From assembly GCF_007293315.1 (NCBI RefSeq), contig NZ_VLXZ01000003.1:124001-188000 (forward strand): a stretch of DNA of 64,000 nucleotides, in the 5' to 3' direction. Source of the DNA: Alkalicoccobacillus porphyridii (GTDB taxonomy: Bacteria; Bacillota; Bacilli; Bacillales; Bacillaceae_D). This document shows, one piece after another, positions 1-9,091 of this stretch (within the stretch, counting starts at the first letter, position 1; each line of letters starts with the position of its first letter). A program made the translations under genes and the position numbers. The notes beneath the pieces are model-generated. The model was given only the letters and a program-made list of their open reading frames with translations. It did no database searches and was not told where the DNA came from.

Positions 1-31
1 TTTAACTGGTTTTTATCTCATTCATTAAAAT

Positions 32-433
32 TTATTCTGTACCAATGTATATTTCAAATTTGCCTATAATGGTTTTACCATCTTCTTTGTATAAAGGGAT
101 TTCAATATCCTGATTACGTTCCCTCTCTTCCTGTTTCTTTAGTGCTTCTACTGGTGATTTAGGTTTATCTGCTTCCCCTGTAACCTCATCTAAATCTATT
201 TTTTTAACATAGCCGTTCGTTCCATTTGTTCCAATAGCAGAGATAAGATCAGGCTCCTCTTCGGAAGATTCTACAAATAGAGCAGACCCGTATGTTTCTC
301 CTGCACCATTCTTTGGATAATCATTTTCTTCTAGCCCACCACCAAATGCTGTTTGAATAGAAAAGACCCCAACTAATACTCCGATCAGAAAAGTAGCTAC
401 TATCACGCTTATTTTTAGTGACTGTTTTATCAT
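32..433 (-). CDS. Small secreted or membrane-anchored hypothetical protein
   Basis: The product has 133 residues. An N-terminal hydrophobic segment at about residues 8-30 (after MIKQSLK) looks like a signal peptide or single anchor. The rest is acidic and hydrophilic, with a GTNGTNGYVKK stretch near residue 70 and an IPLYKEDGKTIIGKFEI tail. I recall similar secreted Bacillus proteins of unknown role with a 'GYV..EDL' and an 'IPLYD.DG.TVIG.F' motif; that resemblance is from memory and not searched. The gene stands alone at the window edge, so its downstream neighbour is not visible. No function is assigned. Confidence 0.7.
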   Translation of the reverse strand: MIKQSLKISVIVATFLIGVLVGVFSIQTAFGGGLEENDYPKNGAGETYGSALFVESSEEEPDLISAIGTNGTNGYVKKIDLDEVTGEADKPKSPVEALKKQEERERNQDIEIPLYKEDGKTIIGKFEIYIGTE

Positions 434-702
434 ATTAATTGCTCCTTTGCATATTCAATTTGTTAGTTTTCGTGAAGTAATAGTGACATCCTTACCATAA
501 ATTATTCTCTTCTTAAGTATATATCAAATTTGTAAATTGAATAACAATGTAAATCCATTATTTTCATAAAGTTTAGTTCAAAGGATCCGCTTTATTTCCG
601 ACTTCTAATTCAAATTCGACAGCATTTTACATGACCCTGCTTTTCACGATATAGTAAACAGGATTTATTAAAAATAGAGAGAAAATTAGGAGTGTGAGTA
701 AC

Positions 703-2289
703 ATGCGTGTAAACAAGACATTTGGATTAGGGTTATTTGCATTGTCAATGAGTGCAGCCGTGATGGTAGGATGTTCCAGTGATGACCTTTCTAGTAACGA
801 GTCTGAGGAAGGTAATGGAGGTGGCGGAGATTTAGTCGTAGATATGCAATCAGATGCTGTTTCCTTAGATGTACACGGTTCAAACGATACGGCCTCTAGT
901 AATGTAACTTCTAATATCTTTGAAACCCTAGTGACTCAGGATGAGAATTTGGAGTTGCAGCCAGGATTAGCTGAAGACTGGGAGCAGATCAGTGAAACCG
1001 AGTGGGAGTTCCAGCTACGGGAAGGTGTTACGTTTCATGATGGGACAGAGTTTGATGCAGAAGCTGTAAAAGCCAATCTAGATCGTGTATTGGATCCAGA
1101 GGTAAGCTCTCCACGTGCTTTTTTATTTGAAATGATAGAAGATATCGAAATAGTAGATCCTTATACAGTCCGCTTTACAACAGAATATCCGTTTGCTCCA
1201 CTTGCAGCAAACCTTGCTCACTACGGCGCCGCCATCATGAGTCCTGCTGCAATTGAAGAGGACTATCAAGGAATGGAAGCTGGAGACGAAGCAGGTAGTT
1301 TCCTTAATGAAAACCCTATTGGAACGGGGTATTTCACCTTTGACACATGGAATACAGGACAATCTATCACATTGAATAAGAACGAAGATTATTGGGGCGA
1401 TGAAGCAAACGTAGACACGGTAACATTCCAAGTCATCCCAGAAGGAAACACTCGTATCGCTAATCTTGAAACGGGTGCTTCTCATATTGCCAATAACATT
1501 AGCTCAAGTGATCTGAATCGCTTTGAGCAAACAGAGGGCATTAAAACGAACCAAACTGAAAGTGTTGGTATGCTTTACCTAGGCTTTAATAAAAATAACG
1601 AAACACTGAATGATCCACTTGTCAGAGAAGGACTTTCGTTAGCTATAAATCGCGCTGAGATCGTAGAGGGAATCTTTAACGGAGTAGGAGTTGAAGCAAA
1701 AACACCTCTTGCGCCAAAGGTATTTGGACATGATGATTCCATTGTTTTTAATGAGTATGATCTTGAACGAGCAAAAGAATTATTAGCTGAAGCTGGTTAT
1801 GAGGATGGCTTAGAGATTGTTCTAAATACAAGTGATCAACGTGAACGCCAAGACATCGCCGCTTATATTCAATCAGCTTTAGTAGAAATTGGCGTCACAG
1901 TATCAATTGAAACAACCGAATGGGGTTCTTTCCTAGACCTAACCTCTCAAGGAGAGTCTGAGCTCTTTATTTTAAGCTGGTCTACAGTGAACGGGGATGC
2001 TGACATGGGACTGTATCCTTTATTCCATACTGATAACCAAGGTGCTCAAGGGAATCGTACATTTACCTCGGACGAGCAACTGGATGACATGCTTGAACAA
2101 GCAAGAATGAGCGAGGACGAGAATGAACGTTTAGCTCTATATAATGAGATTCAAACGTATGTCGCAGAGGATAGCACCATCCAGCCATTGATTCATGAAG
2201 AATATCTTGTCGGTCTTCAAGAAAATGTGCAAGGCTTCTGGCAAAGCCCAACAGGAGTGCTTGTCCTTCATGATGTTTCTATTCAATAA
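703..2289 (+). CDS. Oligopeptide/glutathione-type ABC transporter substrate-binding lipoprotein (SBP family 5)
   Basis: This is an extracellular solute-binding protein of the OppA/DppA/GsiB family, 528 residues. A signal peptide ends in a lipobox (MVGCSS), giving a lipid-anchored cysteine near residue 24. Family features follow: a 'LQPGLAEDWEQ' block, 'FHDGTEFDAEAVKANLDRVLD', and a C-terminal 'YNEIQTYVAEDS' region. The longer reading from GTG at 694 is unlikely, because AGGAG at 688-692 sits 10 bases from ATG 703 but only one base from the GTG. No opp/dpp permease or ATPase genes are next to it, so it is an orphan receptor that must share a transporter encoded elsewhere or act in sensing. The substrate is unknown; peptides are most likely. 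Confidence 0.9.
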   Translation: MRVNKTFGLGLFALSMSAAVMVGCSSDDLSSNESEEGNGGGGDLVVDMQSDAVSLDVHGSNDTASSNVTSNIFETLVTQDENLELQPGLAEDWEQISETEWEFQLREGVTFHDGTEFDAEAVKANLDRVLDPEVSSPRAFLFEMIEDIEIVDPYTVRFTTEYPFAPLAANLAHYGAAIMSPAAIEEDYQGMEAGDEAGSFLNENPIGTGYFTFDTWNTGQSITLNKNEDYWGDEANVDTVTFQVIPEGNTRIANLETGASHIANNISSSDLNRFEQTEGIKTNQTESVGMLYLGFNKNNETLNDPLVREGLSLAINRAEIVEGIFNGVGVEAKTPLAPKVFGHDDSIVFNEYDLERAKELLAEAGYEDGLEIVLNTSDQRERQDIAAYIQSALVEIGVTVSIETTEWGSFLDLTSQGESELFILSWSTVNGDADMGLYPLFHTDNQGAQGNRTFTSDEQLDDMLEQARMSEDENERLALYNEIQTYVAEDSTIQPLIHEEYLVGLQENVQGFWQSPTGVLVLHDVSIQ

Positions 2290-2370
2290 CAAATGCAATC
2301 TTAACCTCGTACCATGCATGTGATGGTGCGAAGTTTTTAATTGATTATCTTGCATAGTCAATAATTCTTA

Positions 2371-2405
2371 TAAGTTTTATCGGTTTTTTACCGATTAAAA
2401 GACTT
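2371..2405. other. Hairpin upstream of the SGNH hydrolase promoter
   Basis: An imperfect inverted repeat (TAAG-TTTT-ATCGGT / ACCGAT-TAAAA-gaCTTA) lies after the peptide-binding lipoprotein gene and runs into the candidate -35 box of the next gene. It could be a terminator with a weak T tract or an operator. The sequence does not decide between them. Confidence 0.4.
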
Positions 2406-2446
2406 ACAAATTTTTGGTGCAGTGATATAATCAGTACAATACGTAC
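2404..2446 (+). promoter_or_regulatory. Candidate sigma-A promoter plus inverted repeat for the SGNH hydrolase gene
   Basis: TTACAA (2404-2409), a 16-base spacer and a perfect TATAAT (2426-2431) are followed at once by AGTAC-aatac-GTACT (2432-2446). That inverted repeat lies at the expected start of transcription and could be an operator. Confidence 0.5.
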
Positions 2447-2486
2447 TCGAACACTGCTTTAATATCTATGCTAGGAGGTTGAAACG

Positions 2487-3113
2487 ATGGAATGGAAGAT
2501 TCAAGATAAACTCATTTTAATTGGAGACAGCATAACAGAGAATGGACGATTTGAAGATCCTGAGGATGTTGGTATTGGCTATGCTTCCTTCATTCATCAC
2601 TATCTCACAGTAAAACATCCTGAAGCAAAGCTTCAGATTTTAAACAAAGGCATTAGCGGAGATCGTATTACGGATCTTGAAGCAAGATGGGATCGTGATG
2701 TTCTCGCTCATAAACCTGATTGGGTATCGATATCCATTGGAATTAATGATGTGTGGAAGCAGTTTGAGCATCCTGAGATGGAACAGGTTGATATCCAACG
2801 ATTTGAGCAGACCTATGAATATCTAATAAAACAAACTTTAGAGCAGACAGAGGCTAAGATTATATTGATGGAGCCAACGATTATTGAAGAGCATGCCGAT
2901 TCTGATGAGAATCTAGCTCTTAAGTCATATGTTGAAGTCGTTCACCGCCTTGCTGAAACCTACAAGCTGTTGCTCGTCCCTACTCATCAAGCATTCATAA
3001 GCTATCTGAACTCAGAATCACCTGTACCTCTTACTACTGATGGTGTACATATGAACACGAAAGGTGATATTTTAATGGCATCAACCTGGCTAGAGACTTT
3101 CTACAAAGGCTAA
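2487..3113 (+). CDS. SGNH/GDSL-family hydrolase (esterase/lipase)
   Basis: This 208-residue cytoplasmic protein (no signal peptide) has the SGNH blocks in order. Block I is GDSITENG at about residues 12-19 with the nucleophile serine. Glycine block II lies in 'GISGDRITDL', block III is 'GINDVW' with the oxyanion asparagine, and block V is 'DGVHMN' with the catalytic Asp and His. Such proteins deacylate or de-esterify small acyl or acetylated sugar substrates; the substrate here is unknown. AGGAGG sits 8 bases before ATG 2487, and a good promoter lies just upstream, so it is probably a single-gene unit. It is followed by repeat DNA, with no clear terminator of its own. Confidence 0.85.
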   Translation: MEWKIQDKLILIGDSITENGRFEDPEDVGIGYASFIHHYLTVKHPEAKLQILNKGISGDRITDLEARWDRDVLAHKPDWVSISIGINDVWKQFEHPEMEQVDIQRFEQTYEYLIKQTLEQTEAKIILMEPTIIEEHADSDENLALKSYVEVVHRLAETYKLLLVPTHQAFISYLNSESPVPLTTDGVHMNTKGDILMASTWLETFYKG

Positions 3114-3121
3114 AAAGAAGC

Positions 3122-3312
3122 CACTGAAAAAGTCATCTTGTAATGAGCTCATGCACCGCTACAGGAGAAAACTTCGCTTTCCACGGGAACGGCCTCAGCC
3201 CTTGAAGGAGAAGATCACTCCTTCAATGTCGGTCTGCCGCGTTCTGTTCCGTAGGAGTCTACGTTTTCTCCTTCCGCTCATGTTCCCGATCAGACCAACA
3301 TTCCTAACTAAG
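3122..3312 (+). repeat. Type-1 interspersed repeat, copy A (truncated)
   Basis: This is one of five copies of a palindromic repeat of about 255 bp. It starts with the terminal sequence CACTGAAAAAG and contains the core hairpin TTGAAGGAG / CTCCTTCAA and the outer stem GGAGAAAAC / GTTTTCTCC. The far end (about 75 bp) is missing, and the sequence breaks into a CGCGCA array instead. It reads opposite to copies B, C and E. Confidence 0.85.
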
Positions 3313-3334
3313 TGGTTTAGCTGCGCTTACTGGC

Positions 3335-3447
3335 TTTCGCGCACGCACTCCACTTTTTCGCGCAGCACATGATCCTTTACGCGCATTTTCGTTTTTTTCG
3401 CGCGCTGACTTGATCTTTTCGCGCATGACCCGATGTTTTTCGCGCAT
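3335..3447. repeat. Phased CGCGCA motif array
   Basis: Six TTTCGCGCA-like motifs start at about 3338, 3359, 3380, 3399-3401, 3420 and 3441. The mean step is 20.6 bp and the sequence between motifs is variable. The array lies between two convergent genes, within an 800-bp stretch without a convincing gene. Confidence 0.7.
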
Positions 3448-3677
3448 TTTCCATCCGTGGGGTCGGGATGGTGGTGGATTGGCTGTGCTTACCGACTTAC
3501 GCACTCGAGTTTAGATATTCTTCCGATGTATTTTCTGCACTTTGCGATGTATTCGGCTTTCTTCCTATGGATCTTCCTCTCATTCCTGATATTCTTGTGA
3601 TAAGAGGGACCTTGTTCATATTTCACGTCATTAAACTAGCATTTATATTTAAGGTAATACGTCTTTTTCTGTGACCT

Positions 3678-3780
3678 CGACGAAAAGGTTCATTGAGATA
3701 AATCGACAGAGTCGAGTTAGCTCAATACCTTCCCTCAGGTGAGTGCCCCCATTTTCGGGAGCGGAAGCCGAAGAACTAAT
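3678..3780 (-). repeat. Type-2 hairpin repeat, copy i
   Basis: On the minus strand it reads from TTCTTCGGCTTCCGCTCCCG through a GAGCTAA...TTATCTC hairpin to GAACCTTTTCGTC. It closely matches copies at 28293-28397 and 30662-30766. Confidence 0.8.
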
Positions 3781-3835
3781 ACTCAGATAAACCTCCAACG
3801 TATTTCTGAAGCAACTTTCTAACTTCGTTTAAACA

Positions 3836-3888
3836 ACAAAAAAGCTGAATAATGAATGGAGAGACCCCAACATTTCCAGCTTTTTTTA
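3836..3888 (-). terminator. Rho-independent terminator of the AI-2E family gene
   Basis: AAAAAGCTG and CAGCTTTTTTT form a stem around a long loop, with a T run in minus-strand reading. It lies 28 bases after the stop codon. Confidence 0.65.
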
Positions 3889-3915
3889 TAGTTATAATAC
3901 TTCTCTCGACCACGT

Positions 3916-5007
3916 TTATTTCTTGAATGGTTGCTTATCTACATCTCCAGTCAGGTTAAGTTCAAAGAGACCGGACTCCTTTGCTGAACGGATGGCGATA
4001 TAAACAAATGGTCCAAGAATTAGGCCCATCACGCCAAAGAACACATACCCAAAGTACATGGAAAGTACCGTCGGCAGAGCGGCAAGACCGATCGAATCTC
4101 CAAGGACCTTAGGCTCAACGATGCGCCGTACAATCAGCAAGACAGCTGCAAGGATAATCAACTGCACCCCTGTTTGCGCACTCCCAAGCACCATCGCCAA
4201 AATCCCCCACGGAACTAGGATTAAGGCCGGTCCCACATAAAGAGGTATAATGTCAACCAACCAGATCAATACCGACATAATTAATGCATACTCCGGTGAG
4301 ATGAATAAAAGGCTGACATATGTAACAATAAATACACCAACACTTAAAATAAACTGCGCTTTCCAATAACCAAGAAACACCTTACTCATTCGTTGAAATA
4401 CAAATCTAAGCTTACTTGCTGTTTCCATTTTGAATAAATTAAAAAATAAATTAAGCAGCCTTGGTAGATCAAGACTAAATAAAAACAAAGTAATTAAGTA
4501 TACAAGCGATACAAATAACATGTTTGGAATAGCTGATAAAATAGACGTTATCGTAGAGAGAATATCAGAAGTAATGCCTACAGCACGGTCAAATAACCCT
4601 TCTGATTGCCTTTCCAGCTCTCTCACAATTTGATTTCCCTGCGGAATCTCAGCAATTGTCTGGTTAAAGCTTACAATAAAATTATCTATAAAGAGTTGAA
4701 TCTCTCGTGCCGTTTGCGGGAGCTCAAGTGACCAATCATAAATAATTTGGATGACTCTCGTAAAGGTCAGGTATAACAGATATCCACCAACCGTCACAAA
4801 TAACGTAAAAACGATGGTTACAGGCAGAATTCGTTTCTCTGTTTTAAGATGCTTTTTAAGCATTTTGACAAACGGCTCAAAGATCATAGCCGTTAGCAAG
4901 GCAAACAAAATCGGTGAAAATATTGAGAAATTAAAATAAACAAAGATCGCAACGGCAATAATAGCAATCAAGGTCAATATCCGTTTGACTAGTACTTGAT
5001 TCAACAA
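3916..5007 (-). CDS. AI-2E family transporter (YtvI-like permease)
   Basis: This is a polytopic membrane protein of 363 residues with the typical family layout: paired N-terminal helices, a periplasmic/amphipathic middle section (about residues 65-150), and about five C-terminal helices. The C-terminal segment carries 'GDSIGLAALPTVLSMYFGYVFFG' and 'GLILGPF', characteristic of the family. Bacillus YtvI (about 370 residues) is a sporulation membrane protein of this type, so that role is possible; other members are implicated in autoinducer or ion transport. The start is TTG, placed 7 bases after AGGAGG; the upstream ATG is out of frame. It is a single gene with its own terminator, next to a chemoreceptor gene on the same strand. 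Confidence 0.8.
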   Translation of the reverse strand: MLNQVLVKRILTLIAIIAVAIFVYFNFSIFSPILFALLTAMIFEPFVKMLKKHLKTEKRILPVTIVFTLFVTVGGYLLYLTFTRVIQIIYDWSLELPQTAREIQLFIDNFIVSFNQTIAEIPQGNQIVRELERQSEGLFDRAVGITSDILSTITSILSAIPNMLFVSLVYLITLFLFSLDLPRLLNLFFNLFKMETASKLRFVFQRMSKVFLGYWKAQFILSVGVFIVTYVSLLFISPEYALIMSVLIWLVDIIPLYVGPALILVPWGILAMVLGSAQTGVQLIILAAVLLIVRRIVEPKVLGDSIGLAALPTVLSMYFGYVFFGVMGLILGPFVYIAIRSAKESGLFELNLTGDVDKQPFKK

Positions 5008-5099
5008 TTAGCATCCTCCTGACAACGTTTAAAAAAGGGTAATGCCTTGTTATTATATCAGGATAAATAAACGATAGACAATTTATTCATAACAATAAT

Positions 5100-6797
5100 T
5101 TATAATTTAAATGCAGAAACTGATTTCTGAAGCTCTTCAGCAACGTGAGTTAAATAAACCGATGCACTTGCTACCTCTTCCATGGCCGCTGCTTGCTCCT
5201 CAGTCGTTGCAGCAACCTGTTGAGAGTGCCCGGCCGCTTCAGATGCTACTTTAGAAGCGGTCATGATCAGCTGATACATATTCTCTATTTTAGTTGACAC
5301 ATCATTCACCCAAACATTTGCCTCGTTCACTTGATCAGAGACCTTATGAACAGAATCAGAAATCTGATTGAATTCAACTCCCGCGTTCTCAACTAAACGT
5401 ATCCCATCCCTAACAGCGAGGTTGGTTTCATGAATCGACTGCGTTGAGTGTGTGATCTGATTATCGATTCGCTGTGTGAACTCCTTTATTTGGGCAGCAG
5501 ATTGCTGTGATTGTTCCGCCAATTTTTTAACCTCTGAAGCAACCACCGCAAATCCCTTTCCTCTTTCCCCAGCATGCGCTGCTTCAATAGAAGCATTAAT
5601 GGCAAGCAGGCCCGTTTGTTCTGCTACATCTGTTACCAAAGCTGTCATTCGGTTGATTTCAAGTGACTGTTGTCCGAGCTCTTCTACTGCTTTAGTAACA
5701 TCTTTGGCTCGATCATGTATAGATTTCATCTGCTTAAGACTCTCAGTGACAATGCCCACCCCATGTGCTGCTTTTGTTTTTGTTTCAATAGAGCTTTGAT
5801 CTACTTTTTCCATAAAGCTTCTAATCGATTCTGCACTCTTGCCTATTTCACTCACAGAGTCTGTTGCCTTCGTCATTTGTTTCATCTGATGATCTGACCC
5901 TACAGCAACCTCCTGTATCACCGTAGCAATCTGCTCTACAGCTTGGTTGGTCTGCTCTGCGCCAGCAGACAACTGTTGAGACGAAGAAGCTACCTGCTCG
6001 GATTTAGTTAAGATTGACTGCATAAGGATGATTAAGCTCTGCCTCATCCGCTCATAATGCGTAGATAATTGACCTATCTCATCACGAGATGAGTCAGTAA
6101 GAGTGGTTGTAAAGTCTCCTTCTCCCGCCTTCATTAATGCATTACCTACATTTACAAGCCTTTTTTTGATTCGATGTGTAAACCAAAATACGCAGCAAGA
6201 AGCCACAATAATTCCACCGACCAATACTCCCCCAAGCCCAATCAAGATGGTTAAAATCGTTTGGTCAACTAACGCCTGCGATACACCTGTGTACCACATA
6301 CCAATGACTTCTCCATTTGCACTATGTATGGGTTGGTATGCTGTTTGAGTCATAACTCCAGCTACATTTGCTTCACCATAGTATACTTCTCCGTTTGTTA
6401 GGACGGTCTCAATCACTGCATCTGAAGCTTTAGTTGAGATCGCTCTTTCTCCATCTACTTCAACATTTGTCGCTACCCGTGTGTCCCCTTGAAAGATTGT
6501 AACCGTTCCACCCGTCATATCTGCAATCTGATCAACTAAATCAAAATTCTCATTCAGTACTGTATCTCCTTTATATAGTTGGCCCGACTGAATGGTCCAC
6601 TCTCCTGGTATTTCTCTTTCCAACGCATAAAAAGAAAGAGCTAAATCGGACTCCGCTTTTTCTAGAGCCATCTCTTTTATCCCCGATGAAACCATGTTCT
6701 GTATGACAATGCCTAAGACACATCCAAAAATAATAAGTAGTGATAGAACTAAAGTATTTAATTTAAATGAAAGTCCCTTTGTTTTTAGCATGTTCAA
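5100..6797 (-). CDS. Methyl-accepting chemotaxis protein with periplasmic Cache domain
   Basis: This membrane chemoreceptor has 565 residues. TM1 is at about 14-34, followed by an extracellular single-Cache domain of about 150 residues ('[17 protein letters not shown]', then '[17 protein letters not shown]'). TM2 is at about 183-206, then a HAMP linker ('[21 protein letters not shown]') and a long coiled-coil signalling domain. The hairpin tip, with the conserved '[22 protein letters not shown]' block, binds CheA/CheW. There is no C-terminal CheR-tethering pentapeptide. The gene is monocistronic and has no che genes nearby. A TTG start at 6797 has GGGGG 8 bases upstream; ATG at 6791 is the alternative. 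Small organic acids are common ligands for this Cache type, but the ligand is not predictable here. Confidence 0.92.
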   Translation of the reverse strand: MNMLKTKGLSFKLNTLVLSLLIIFGCVLGIVIQNMVSSGIKEMALEKAESDLALSFYALEREIPGEWTIQSGQLYKGDTVLNENFDLVDQIADMTGGTVTIFQGDTRVATNVEVDGERAISTKASDAVIETVLTNGEVYYGEANVAGVMTQTAYQPIHSANGEVIGMWYTGVSQALVDQTILTILIGLGGVLVGGIIVASCCVFWFTHRIKKRLVNVGNALMKAGEGDFTTTLTDSSRDEIGQLSTHYERMRQSLIILMQSILTKSEQVASSSQQLSAGAEQTNQAVEQIATVIQEVAVGSDHQMKQMTKATDSVSEIGKSAESIRSFMEKVDQSSIETKTKAAHGVGIVTESLKQMKSIHDRAKDVTKAVEELGQQSLEINRMTALVTDVAEQTGLLAINASIEAAHAGERGKGFAVVASEVKKLAEQSQQSAAQIKEFTQRIDNQITHSTQSIHETNLAVRDGIRLVENAGVEFNQISDSVHKVSDQVNEANVWVNDVSTKIENMYQLIMTASKVASEAAGHSQQVAATTEEQAAAMEEVASASVYLTHVAEELQKSVSAFKL

Positions 6798-6950
6798 TTC
6801 TTATACCCCCATATAAAAATTCTTTCTACTTTTTATATCGAGTTTGCATACCATATGTTGATTGGTTTTCCTTTTTATTGTGGCTTTACAACAAAAAAAT
6901 AAGGGGGAGTTAAGAATAGAACCCACTAGCCGACATACCAAAAAATCCGA

Positions 6951-6995
6951 ACGTAACGCTCCATACCAATATCATGGACGTTATATTCGGATTTC
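6951..6995 (-). terminator. Terminator of the SDR gene
   Basis: On the minus strand AAATCCGAA-tATAACG pairs with CGTTA-cgTTCGGATTT and runs into a T tract. It lies just downstream of the dehydrogenase stop codon at 7010. Confidence 0.75.
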
Positions 6996-7009
6996 TTTAA
7001 CTAAACAGG

Positions 7010-7780
7010 TTATACTGAGCTTGCTCCTTGTCCTCCATCAATTCTGTAGTACGAACCAGAGATAAAGGATGCCTCATCTGAAGCCAGAAAGGCCATAAGA
7101 TTAGCAATTTCTTCTGCCTTTGCATAACGATTTAGGGGAACACTCGCTTCAAATTGTTTTCTTGGATCTTTGGCGCCTGTAAGTTCGGCATTTGATTCAA
7201 TGGACCTCATCATTTGCGTATCTACTCCAGATGGAGCCACAGCCGTTACACGAATATTATTCGGCGCGCCTTCCAAAGCTGCTGATTTTGTTAATCCAAT
7301 GACCGCATGCTTTGATGCTACATATAGAGCCATTCCAGGTGCACCAAGTAAACCGCCGTTAGAAGCTGTATTCACAATCACTCCGCTTTTTTGCTCCGTC
7401 ATCACCTTCATGACATGCTTCAAGCCGTAAAATACACCTTTTACGTTAACGTTCATGACCGCATCAAAGTTCTCGGTTGTTTGCTCTGTTAAATTTTTGA
7501 AATCTCCGTTAATTCCTGCATTATTGATAAAGACATCAATGCGACCAAATGTTTCTTTTGTCTGGTTAACAAAGGCTTCTACATCTTCCTCTTGTGTGAC
7601 ATTGCCGTCCAAAAGTAAAAGGTCTGTAGCATCCATTTCTTCTACAGCTTTTTTTAAGCTATCGAGCTTCAGATCAACGAGCGCCACCTTCGCGCCTTCT
7701 GTTAAAAACTTCTTAGCGGCAGCGATTCCTATTCCACCTGCAGCTCCTGTTATGAGCACAACTTTGTCTTTAAAATTCAT
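7010..7780 (-). CDS. Short-chain dehydrogenase/reductase (SDR)
   Basis: This classical SDR of 256 residues has the cofactor loop TGAAGGIG at about residues 11-18, an NNAG motif near 88, a catalytic serine in 'NTASNGG', and the YVASK pair of Tyr and Lys near 155-160. A proline-glycine region and a C-terminal 'SGSYYRIDGGQG' complete the fold. An acidic residue after beta-2 ('ALVDLKLD') suggests a preference for NAD(H). Substrates cannot be read from sequence; many such proteins are annotated as 3-oxoacyl or glucose dehydrogenases without proof. An AAGGGG site lies about 8 bases before the ATG. It has its own terminator and appears to be a single-gene unit. Confidence 0.88.
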   Translation of the reverse strand: MNFKDKVVLITGAAGGIGIAAAKKFLTEGAKVALVDLKLDSLKKAVEEMDATDLLLLDGNVTQEEDVEAFVNQTKETFGRIDVFINNAGINGDFKNLTEQTTENFDAVMNVNVKGVFYGLKHVMKVMTEQKSGVIVNTASNGGLLGAPGMALYVASKHAVIGLTKSAALEGAPNNIRVTAVAPSGVDTQMMRSIESNAELTGAKDPRKQFEASVPLNRYAKAEEIANLMAFLASDEASFISGSYYRIDGGQGASSV

Positions 7781-7857
7781 CGTACGAACCCCTTATTTAG
7801 TAATTTTTTACTTTTTACATACGAAATCTAATCACGTTAGCGTGATAAAGGAAAAAA

Positions 7858-8004
7858 TTATGCTTTGTCCGATCTAAATTCGTTTGGTTCCTGATCGTTG
7901 ATATCACTGTGATTTTTAGTTTGGCTCAGTCTGCCGTTCCGATGCTCGCCATGATTGGTATTTTCTTTAAATTGATTGTTATGCTTTTTATCTTTGTTTG
8001 ACAT
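7858..8004 (-). CDS. Small very hydrophilic protein (48 aa), unknown
   Basis: This short open frame starts MSNKDKKHNNQFKENT and ends NEFRSDKA. It has a good GAGGG site 6 bases before the ATG. The product is almost free of hydrophobic residues and rich in Asn, Lys, His, Asp, Gln and Glu, a composition seen in small spore or stress proteins of Bacilli, although I do not recognise a family. It lies between the SDR gene (same strand) and the divergent azoreductase. No opposite-strand gene explains the open frame. The case rests on the ribosome binding site and composition only. Confidence 0.5.
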   Translation of the reverse strand: MSNKDKKHNNQFKENTNHGEHRNGRLSQTKNHSDINDQEPNEFRSDKA

Positions 8005-8212
8005 GTTCATCCCTCTTTTTTAGTTAATAGTATTAGAATTCATCATTATTTCTAAACTATACATAGGGATTAGCCGCATACTAACCATTAGTATCATTCA
8101 GGAAACTATATTACTTTAAAGTGCGTACTATCTCCCCCCATCGTGTCGTTATATAATGGGCAAATACAGAAAAGACTGTATGTAAACAAACTTCTTGGAG
8201 GGACTTACACTA

Positions 8213-8839
8213 ATGGCTAAAGTATTATTTGTTAAAGCGAATGATCGCCCTGCTGATCAAGCAGTAAGCGTTATGATGTACGACGCCTTTTTAAAGGCAT
8301 ATAAAGAAGCTAATCCTGGAGACACAGTAACAGAATTAGATCTTTTCAATGCTGATCTTCCTTACTACGGGAACGATGCTATCACTGCAAACTACAAAAA
8401 GAGCCAAGGCATGGAATTAACTGCTGAGGATCAAAAATTTGTTGATTTAACAGAACAATATCTTGCACAATTCTTCGATGCAGATAAAGTTGTTTTTGCT
8501 ACTCCTTTATGGAACTGGACGGTACCGGCACCACTTGTAACGTACATTTCTTACTTGGCACAAGCTGGACGTACTTTTAAATATACGGCTGAAGGTCCAG
8601 TTGGACTTGCAGGTGATAAAAAAGTAGCTGTTCTTACTGCTCGTGGTTCTGATTATGCACTTGATTTCATGGCTGATAGTGAAATGGCTGCGAAGTTTGT
8701 GAAACAAGTTCTTGCATTCTGGGGAATCCTTGAGCCAACTGAATTGACGATCGAAGGTCACAACCAATACCCTGAGCGCACTCAGGAAATTATTGCTGAC
8801 GGTTTAGTTGAGGTAACAAAAGCTGCTGCTTCATTCTAA
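8213..8839 (+). CDS. azoR: FMN-dependent NADH:azoreductase
   Basis: This flavodoxin-fold quinone/azo reductase of 208 residues reduces quinones and azo bonds with NADH in two two-electron steps and protects against electrophiles. The family is visible in 'MAKVLFVKANDRP', the FMN-binding loop 'FATPLWNWTVPAPLVTYI' at about residues 98-115, and 'KVAVLTARGSDY' with the glycine turn near 145. TTG at 8195 could extend the frame but lies on the ribosome binding site itself; GGAGGG sits about 10 bases before ATG 8213, which gives the usual family length. It is monocistronic with a strong terminator. Confidence 0.92.
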   Translation: MAKVLFVKANDRPADQAVSVMMYDAFLKAYKEANPGDTVTELDLFNADLPYYGNDAITANYKKSQGMELTAEDQKFVDLTEQYLAQFFDADKVVFATPLWNWTVPAPLVTYISYLAQAGRTFKYTAEGPVGLAGDKKVAVLTARGSDYALDFMADSEMAAKFVKQVLAFWGILEPTELTIEGHNQYPERTQEIIADGLVEVTKAAASF

Positions 8840-8891
8840 GCTGACATAGAAGCCATTCTCTTTGAATGATTAATTTTAATCGGAGAGATAT

Positions 8892-8933
8892 AAAACCCCG
8901 TATCGCTATGATGAATAGCGGTACGGGGTTTTT
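8892..8933 (+). terminator. Strong terminator of azoR
   Basis: AAAACCCCGTAtCGCTA pairs with TAGCGgTACGGGGTTTTT around a short loop, 53 bases after the stop codon. Confidence 0.9.
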
Positions 8934-8989
8934 GATGATTACCGGGAGCACTGAACAAACAACTGCAATTATTTGAATTGAGATTTAGG

Positions 8990-9085
8990 CTTCGGCGTCG
9001 CTCCCGGAATGTGCCACGCTTTCCTACCGCGGGCGTTGAACTTAACTGGTTTGACGTCAGTGTTATTTCAACTCTGCCCGTAATC
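8990..9085 (+). repeat. Divergent type-2 repeat
   Basis: 'cttcggcgtcGCTCCCGGaa ... taccGCGGGcGTTGAA ... TTCAACtctGCCCG' keeps the order of the type-2 element with a changed hairpin. It lies directly before type-1 copy B. Confidence 0.45.
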
Positions 9086-9091
9086 CGAGGT

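Noticed and set aside
3468-3674. 68-aa hydrophobic open frame in the gap after the CGCGCA array
   Set aside because: It has no convincing ribosome binding site, lies between repeats, and codes for a low-information product. It may be chance.
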